This document shows positions 59,050-64,000 of a stretch of DNA of 64,000 bases, in pieces. The stretch spans positions 38,242,426 to 38,306,425 of the forward strand of contig CP136064.1 of assembly GCA_032622095.1 (NCBI GenBank), given 5' to 3'. Under the pieces are notes generated by a model. That model saw only the letters and a list, made by a program, of their open reading frames with translations. It had not been told where the DNA came from and did not search any database. Position 1 is the first letter of the stretch. Each line of letters starts with the position of its first letter. Source of the stretch: Siphonodentalium dalli (Eukaryota; Mollusca; Scaphopoda; Gadilida; Siphonodentaliidae). A program made the translations under genes and the position numbers.

Positions 59050-62000
59050 TTGGTCAGTTCTGGTGTGATATGAAAACTAGCACTAGCCAGTAGTGGTGCT
59101 GGACTGGGAACCAGTCATCTTATGGTTGAGTTATCGATTTCAAGTTTACATTTAATCATCGTTTTATCAAGTTATTTGGACAGAGAAAAGCTTCCTAGTC
59201 AGTCCCACAATTTGGTCAGTTCTGGTGTGATATGGAAACTAGCACTAGCCAGTAGTGTTGTTTGACTGGGAACCAGTCATCTTACGGTTGAGTTATCGAT
59301 TTCAAGTTTATATTTAATCATTGTTTTATCAAGTTATTTGGACAGAGAACAGCTTTCTAGTCAGTCCCACAATTTGGTCAGTTCTGGTGTGATATGAAAA
59401 CTACCACTAGCCAGCAGTGGTGTTGGACTGGGAACCAGTCATCTTATGTTTGAGTTACCAATTTGAAGTTAATATTTGTTCATCATTTTTGACAGAGAAA
59501 AGCTTCCTAGTCAGTCCCACTATTTAGTCAGTTCTGGTGTGATATGAAAACTAGCACTAGCCAGTAGTGGTGCTGGACTGGGAACCAGTCATCTTTTTGT
59601 TGAGTTATCGATTTCAAGTTTACATTTAATCATCGTTTTATCAAGTTATTTTGACAGAGAAAAGCTTCCTAGTCAGTCCCACAATTTGGTCAGTTCTGGT
59701 GTGATATGAAAACTAGCACTAGCCAGTAGTGGTGTTGGACTGGGAACCAGTCATCTTATGTTTGAGTCACCAATTTGAAGTTTATATTTGTTCATCATTT
59801 TATCAATTTTGATAGAGAAAAGCTTCCTAGTCAGTCCCACTATTTAGTCAGTTCTGGTGTGATATGAAAACTAGCACTAGCCAGTAGTGGTGCTGGACTG
59901 GGAACCAGTCATCTTATGGTTGAGTTATCGATTTCAAGTTTACATTTAAACATCGTTTTATTAAGTTATTTGGACAGAGAAAAGCTTCCTAGTCAGTCCC
60001 ACAATTTGGTCAGTTCTGGTGTGATATGGAAACTAGCACTAGTCAGTAGTGGTGTTGGACTGGGAACCAGTCATCTTACGGTTGAGTTATCGATTTCAAG
60101 TTTATATTTAATCATCGTTTTATCAAGTTATTTGGACAGAGAACAGCTTTCTAGTCAGTCCCACTAATTGGTCAGTTCTGGTGTGATATGAAAACTAGCA
60201 CTAGCCAGTAGTGGTAGAGGACTGGGAACCAGTCATCTTATGGTTGAGTTATCAATTTCTAGCTTATATTTATTCATCGTTTTATCAAGTTATTTTGACA
60301 GAGAAAAGCTTCCTAGTCAGTCCCGCTAATTGGTCAGTTCTGGTGTGACATGAAAACTAGCACTAGCCAGTAGTGGTACTGGACTGGGAACCAGTTATCT
60401 TATGGTTGCGTAACCAATTTGAAGTTTAGATTTGTTGTCATTTTATAAAGTTATTTGGACAGAGAACAGCTTTCTAGTCAGTCCCACTAATTGGTCAGTT
60501 CTGGTGCGAAAAGAAAACTAGCACTAGCCAGTAGTGGTGATGGACTGGGAACCAGTCATCTTATGGTTGAGTTATCGATTTCAAGTTTATATTTAATCAT
60601 CGTTTCATCAAGTTATTTGGACAGAGAACAGCTTTCTAGTCAGTCCCACAACTTGGTCAGTTCTGGTGTGATATGAAAACTAGCACTAGCCAGTAGTGGT
60701 GTTGGACTGGGAACCAGTCATCTTATGTTTGAGTTACCAATTTGAAGTTAATATCTGTTCATCATTTTATCAATTTAGACAGAGAAAAGCTTCCTAGTCA
60801 GTCCCACTATTTAGTCAGTTCTGGTGTGATATGAAAACTAGCACTAGCCAGTAGTGGTGCTGGACTGGGAACCAGTCATCTTATGGTTGAGTTATCGATT
60901 TCAAGTTTACATTTAATCATCGTTTTATCAAGTTATTTGGACAGAGAAAAGCTTCCTAGTCAGTCCCACAATTTGGTCAGTTCTGGTGTGATATGGAAAC
61001 TAGCACTAGCCAGTAGTGTTGTTTGACTGGGAACCAGTCATCTTACGGTTGAGTTATCGATTTCAAGTTTATATTTAATCATTGTTTTATCAAGTTATTT
61101 GGACAGAGAACAGCTTTCTAGTCAGTCCCACAATTTGGTCAGTTCTGGTGTGATATGAAAACTACCACTAGCCAGCAGTGGTGTTGGACTGGGAACCAGT
61201 CATCTTATGTTTGAGTTACCAATTTGAAGTTAATATTTGTTCATCATTTTTGACAGAGAAAAGCTTCCTAGTCAGTCCCACTATTTAGTCAGTTCTGGTG
61301 TGATATGAAAACTAGCACTAGCCAGTAGTGGTGCTGGACTGGGAACCAGTCATCTTTTTGTTGAGTTATCGATTTCAAGTTTACATTTAATCATCGTTTT
61401 ATCAAGTTATTTTGACAGAGAAAAGCTTCCTAGTCAGTCCCACAATTTGGTCAGTTCTGGTGTGATATGAAAACTAGCACTAGCCAGTAGTGGTGTTGGA
61501 CTGGGAACCAGTCATCTTATGTTTGAGTCACCAATTTGAAGTTTATATTTGTTCATCATTTTATCAATTTTGATAGAGAAAAGCTTCCTAGTCAGTCCCA
61601 CTATTTAGTCAGTTCTGGTGTGATATGAAAACTAGCACTAGCCAGTAGTGGTGCTGGACTGGGAACCAGTCATCTTATGGTTGAGTTATCGATTTCAAGT
61701 TTACATTTAAACATCGTTTTATCAAGTTATTTGGACAGAGAAAAGCTTCCTAGTCAGTCCCACAATTTGGTCAGTTCTGGTGTGATATGGAAACTAGCAC
61801 TAGTCAGTAGTGGTGTTGGACTGGGAACCAGTCATCTTACGGTTGAGTTATCGATTTCAAGTTTATATTTAATCATCGTTTTATCAAGTTATTTGGACAG
61901 AGAACAGCTTTCTAGTCAGTCCCACTAATTGGTCAGTTCTGGTGTGATATGAAAACTAGCACTAGCCAGTAGTGGTAAAGGACTGGGAACCAGTCATCTT

Positions 62001-62770
62001 ATGGTTGAGTTATCAATTTCTAGCTTATATTTATTCATCGTTTTATCAAGTTATTTTGACAGAGAAAAGCTTCCTAGTCAGTCCCGCTAATTGGTCAGTT
62101 CTGGTGTGACATGAAAACTAGCACTAGCCAGTAGTGGTACTGGACTGGGAACCAGTTATCTTATGGTTGCGTAACCAATTTGAAGTTTAGATTTGTTGTC
62201 ATTTTATAAAGTTATTTGGACAGAGAACAGCTTTCTAGTCAGTCCCACTAATTGGTCAGTTCTGGTGCGAAAAGAAAACTAGCACTAGCCAGTAGTGGTG
62301 CTGGACTGGGAACCAGTCATCTTATGGTTGAGTTATCGATTTCAAGTTTATATTTAATCATTGTTTCATCAAGTTATTTGGACAGAGAACAGCTTTCTAG
62401 TCAGTCCCACAACTTGGTCAGTTCTGGTGTGATATGAAAACTAGCACTAGCCAGTAGTGGTGTTGGACTGGGAACCAGTCATCTTATGTTTGAGTTACCA
62501 ATTTGAAGTTAATATCTGTTCATCATTTTATCAATTTAGACAGAGAAAAGCTTCCTAGTCAGTCCCACTATTTAGTCAGTTCTGGTGTGATATGAAAACT
62601 AGCACTAGCCAGTAGTGGTGCTGGACTGGGAACCAGTCATCTTATGGTTGAGTTATCGATTTCAAGTTTACATTTAATCATCGTTTTATCAAGTTATTTG
62701 GACAGAGAAAAGCTTCCTAGTCAGTCCCACAATTTGGTCAGTTCTGGTGTGATATGGAAACTAGCACTAG
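59050..62770 (+). repeat. Higher-order repeat of 1761 bp (about 2.1 copies)
   Basis: Copy 1 is 59050-60810 and copy 2 is 60811-62571, with a short third match to about 62770. Private markers at a 1761 bp offset: AGTGTTGTTTGACTGG (59254 and 61015), AACTACCACTAGCCAGCAG, TTCATCATTTTTGACAG, CATCTTTTTGTTGAG and GAGTCACCAATTTG. Differences include TTTTATTAAG against TTTTATCAAG and GTAGAGG against GTAAAGG. Confidence 0.85.
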
Positions 62771-63905
62771 TCAGTAGTGGTGTTGGACTGGGAACCAGTC
62801 ATCTTACGGTTGAGTTATCGATTTCAAGTTTATATTTAATCATCGTTTTATCAAGTTATTTGGACAGAGAACAGCTTTCTAGTCAGTCCCACTAATTGGT
62901 CAGTTCTGGTGTGATATGAAAACTAGCACTAGCCAGTAGTGGTAGAGGACTGGGAACCAGTCATCTTATGGTTGAGTTATCAATTTCTAGCTTATATTTA
63001 TTCATCGTTTTATCAAGTTATTTTGACAGAGAAAAGCTTCCTAGTCAGTCCCGCTAATTGGTCAGTTCTGGTGTGACATGAAAACTAGCACTAGCCAGTA
63101 GTGGTACTGGACTGGGAACCAGTTATCTTATGGTTGCGTAACCAATTTGAAGTTTAGATTTGTTGTCATTTTATAAAGTTATTTGGACAGAGAACAGCTT
63201 TCTAGTCAGTCCCACTAATTGGTCAGTTCTGGTGCGAAAAGAAAACTAGCACTAGCCAGTAGTGGTGCTGGACTGGGAACCAGTCATCTTATGGTTGAGT
63301 TATCGATTTCAAGTTTATATTTAATCATTGTTTCATCAAGTTATTTGGACAGAGAACAGCTTTCTAGTCAGTCCCACAACTTGGTCAGTTCTGGTGTGAT
63401 ATGAAAACTAGCACTAGCCAGTAGTGGTGTTGGACTGGGAACCAGTCATCTTATGTTTGAGTTACCAATTTGAAGTTAATATCTGTTCATCATTTTATCA
63501 ATTTAGACAGAGAAAAGCTTCCTAGTCAGTCCCACTATTTAGTCAGTTCTGGTGTGATATGAAAACTAGCACTAGCCAGTAGTGGTGCTGGACTGGGAAC
63601 CAGTCGTCTTATGGTTGAGTTATCGATTTCAAGTTTACATTTAATCATCGTTTTATCAAGTTATTTGGACAGAGAAAAGCTTCCTAGTCAGTCCCACAAT
63701 TTGGTCAGTTCTGGTGTGATATGGAAACTAGCCCTAGCCAGTAGTGGTGTTGGACTGGGAACCAGTCATCTTACGGTTGAGTTATCGATTTCAAGTTTAT
63801 ATTTAATCATCGTTTTATCAAGTTATTTGGACAGAGAACAGCTTTCTAGTCAGTCCCACTAATTGGTCAGTTCTGGTGTGATATGAAAACTAGCACTAGC
63901 CAGTA
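61590..63905 (+). repeat. Higher-order repeat of 967 bp (about 2.4 copies), nested in the 1761 bp unit
   Basis: A six-monomer unit (C-A-B-H-G-B-like order) repeats at 967 bp: 61677, 62644 and 63611 are equivalent positions in type A, and 62252 and 63219 in the monomer with GGTGCGAAAAGAAAAC. It corresponds to the right half of the 1761 bp unit, so a smaller unit was amplified out of a larger one. The third copy diverges after about 63905. Confidence 0.85.
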
Positions 63906-64000
63906 GTGGTGTTGGACAGGGAACCAGTCATCTTATCTATGAGTTACCAATTTGAAGTTAATATCTGTTCATCATTTTATCAATTTAGACAGAAAAGCTT

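Larger units (their letters stand above)
56971..64000 (+). repeat. Satellite block 5 (7 kb, runs off the window)
   Basis: D and E on the left, then A/B/C monomers, then nested 1761 and 967 bp units. It carries monomer types rare elsewhere: H (GTAGAGGACTGGG with ATTTCTAGCTTATATTTATTC) and G (TTATGGTTGCGTAACCAA, TTTGTTGTCATTTTATAAAG). The last monomer (63905-64000) has TTATCTATGAG and stops at the window edge. Confidence 0.96.

Noticed and set aside
1-64000. CENP-B box in the monomer
   Set aside because: No match to the TTCG....A..CGGG core in any monomer type; the conserved dyad is a different sequence.

Overview
This 64 kb window is almost entirely satellite DNA from a eukaryotic genome. About 55 kb is a head-to-tail tandem array of a monomer of about 160 bp, roughly 345 copies by length and all in the same orientation. 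The array is interrupted four times by copies of one non-satellite segment of about 2.15 kb. I find no credible protein-coding gene, rRNA, tRNA or CRISPR array. The AT-rich monomer, nucleosome-scale period, multi-monomer higher-order repeats and lack of prokaryotic gene organisation point to centromeric or other constitutive heterochromatin of an animal-like genome. The species cannot be read from the sequence.

Layout: satellite block 1 (1-15487), inter-satellite segment copy 1 (15488-17620), block 2 (17621-46150), segment copy 2 (46151-48319), block 3 (48320-49983), segment copy 3 (49984-52156), block 4 (52157-54802), segment copy 4 (54803-56970), block 5 (56971-64000, running off the window).

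Monomer types recur in set orders. Type A is 162 bp, has TTATGGTTGAG, carries a HindIII site (AAGCTT) and usually ends GATATGGAAAC. Type B is 162 bp, has TTACGGTTGAG and AACAGCTTTCT, and lacks that HindIII site. Type C is 158 bp, has TTATGTTTGAGTTACCAA and a 4 bp deletion. A+B+C gives the common 482 bp step. A variant called A' has TTATTTTGACAG and GATATGAAAAC. Rarer types D, E and F border the inter-satellite segments and also appear inside block 2; types G and H appear mainly at the right end. These are assembled into several higher-order repeats (HORs) that follow one another: about 1608 bp (11.3-14.7 kb), 3511 bp (19.5-26.7 kb), 3983 bp (26.8-37.4 kb), 3695 bp (37.9-45.5 kb), and nested 1761 and 967 bp units (59.0-63.9 kb). 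The first 11 kb is a patchwork of block duplications.

The four 2.15 kb segments are the main non-satellite content. Each contains three diverged internal repeats (R1-R3, about 120 bp), a fortuitous-looking 138-codon open frame and, at its right end, a degenerate satellite monomer that grades into the normal array. Shared variants group the four copies in mutually incompatible ways, which implies recombination or gene conversion among them. The most interesting possibility is that the segment's tail is related to the ancestral source of the satellite, so that an element or array edge seeded the array and has since been re-amplified with it. That is inference.
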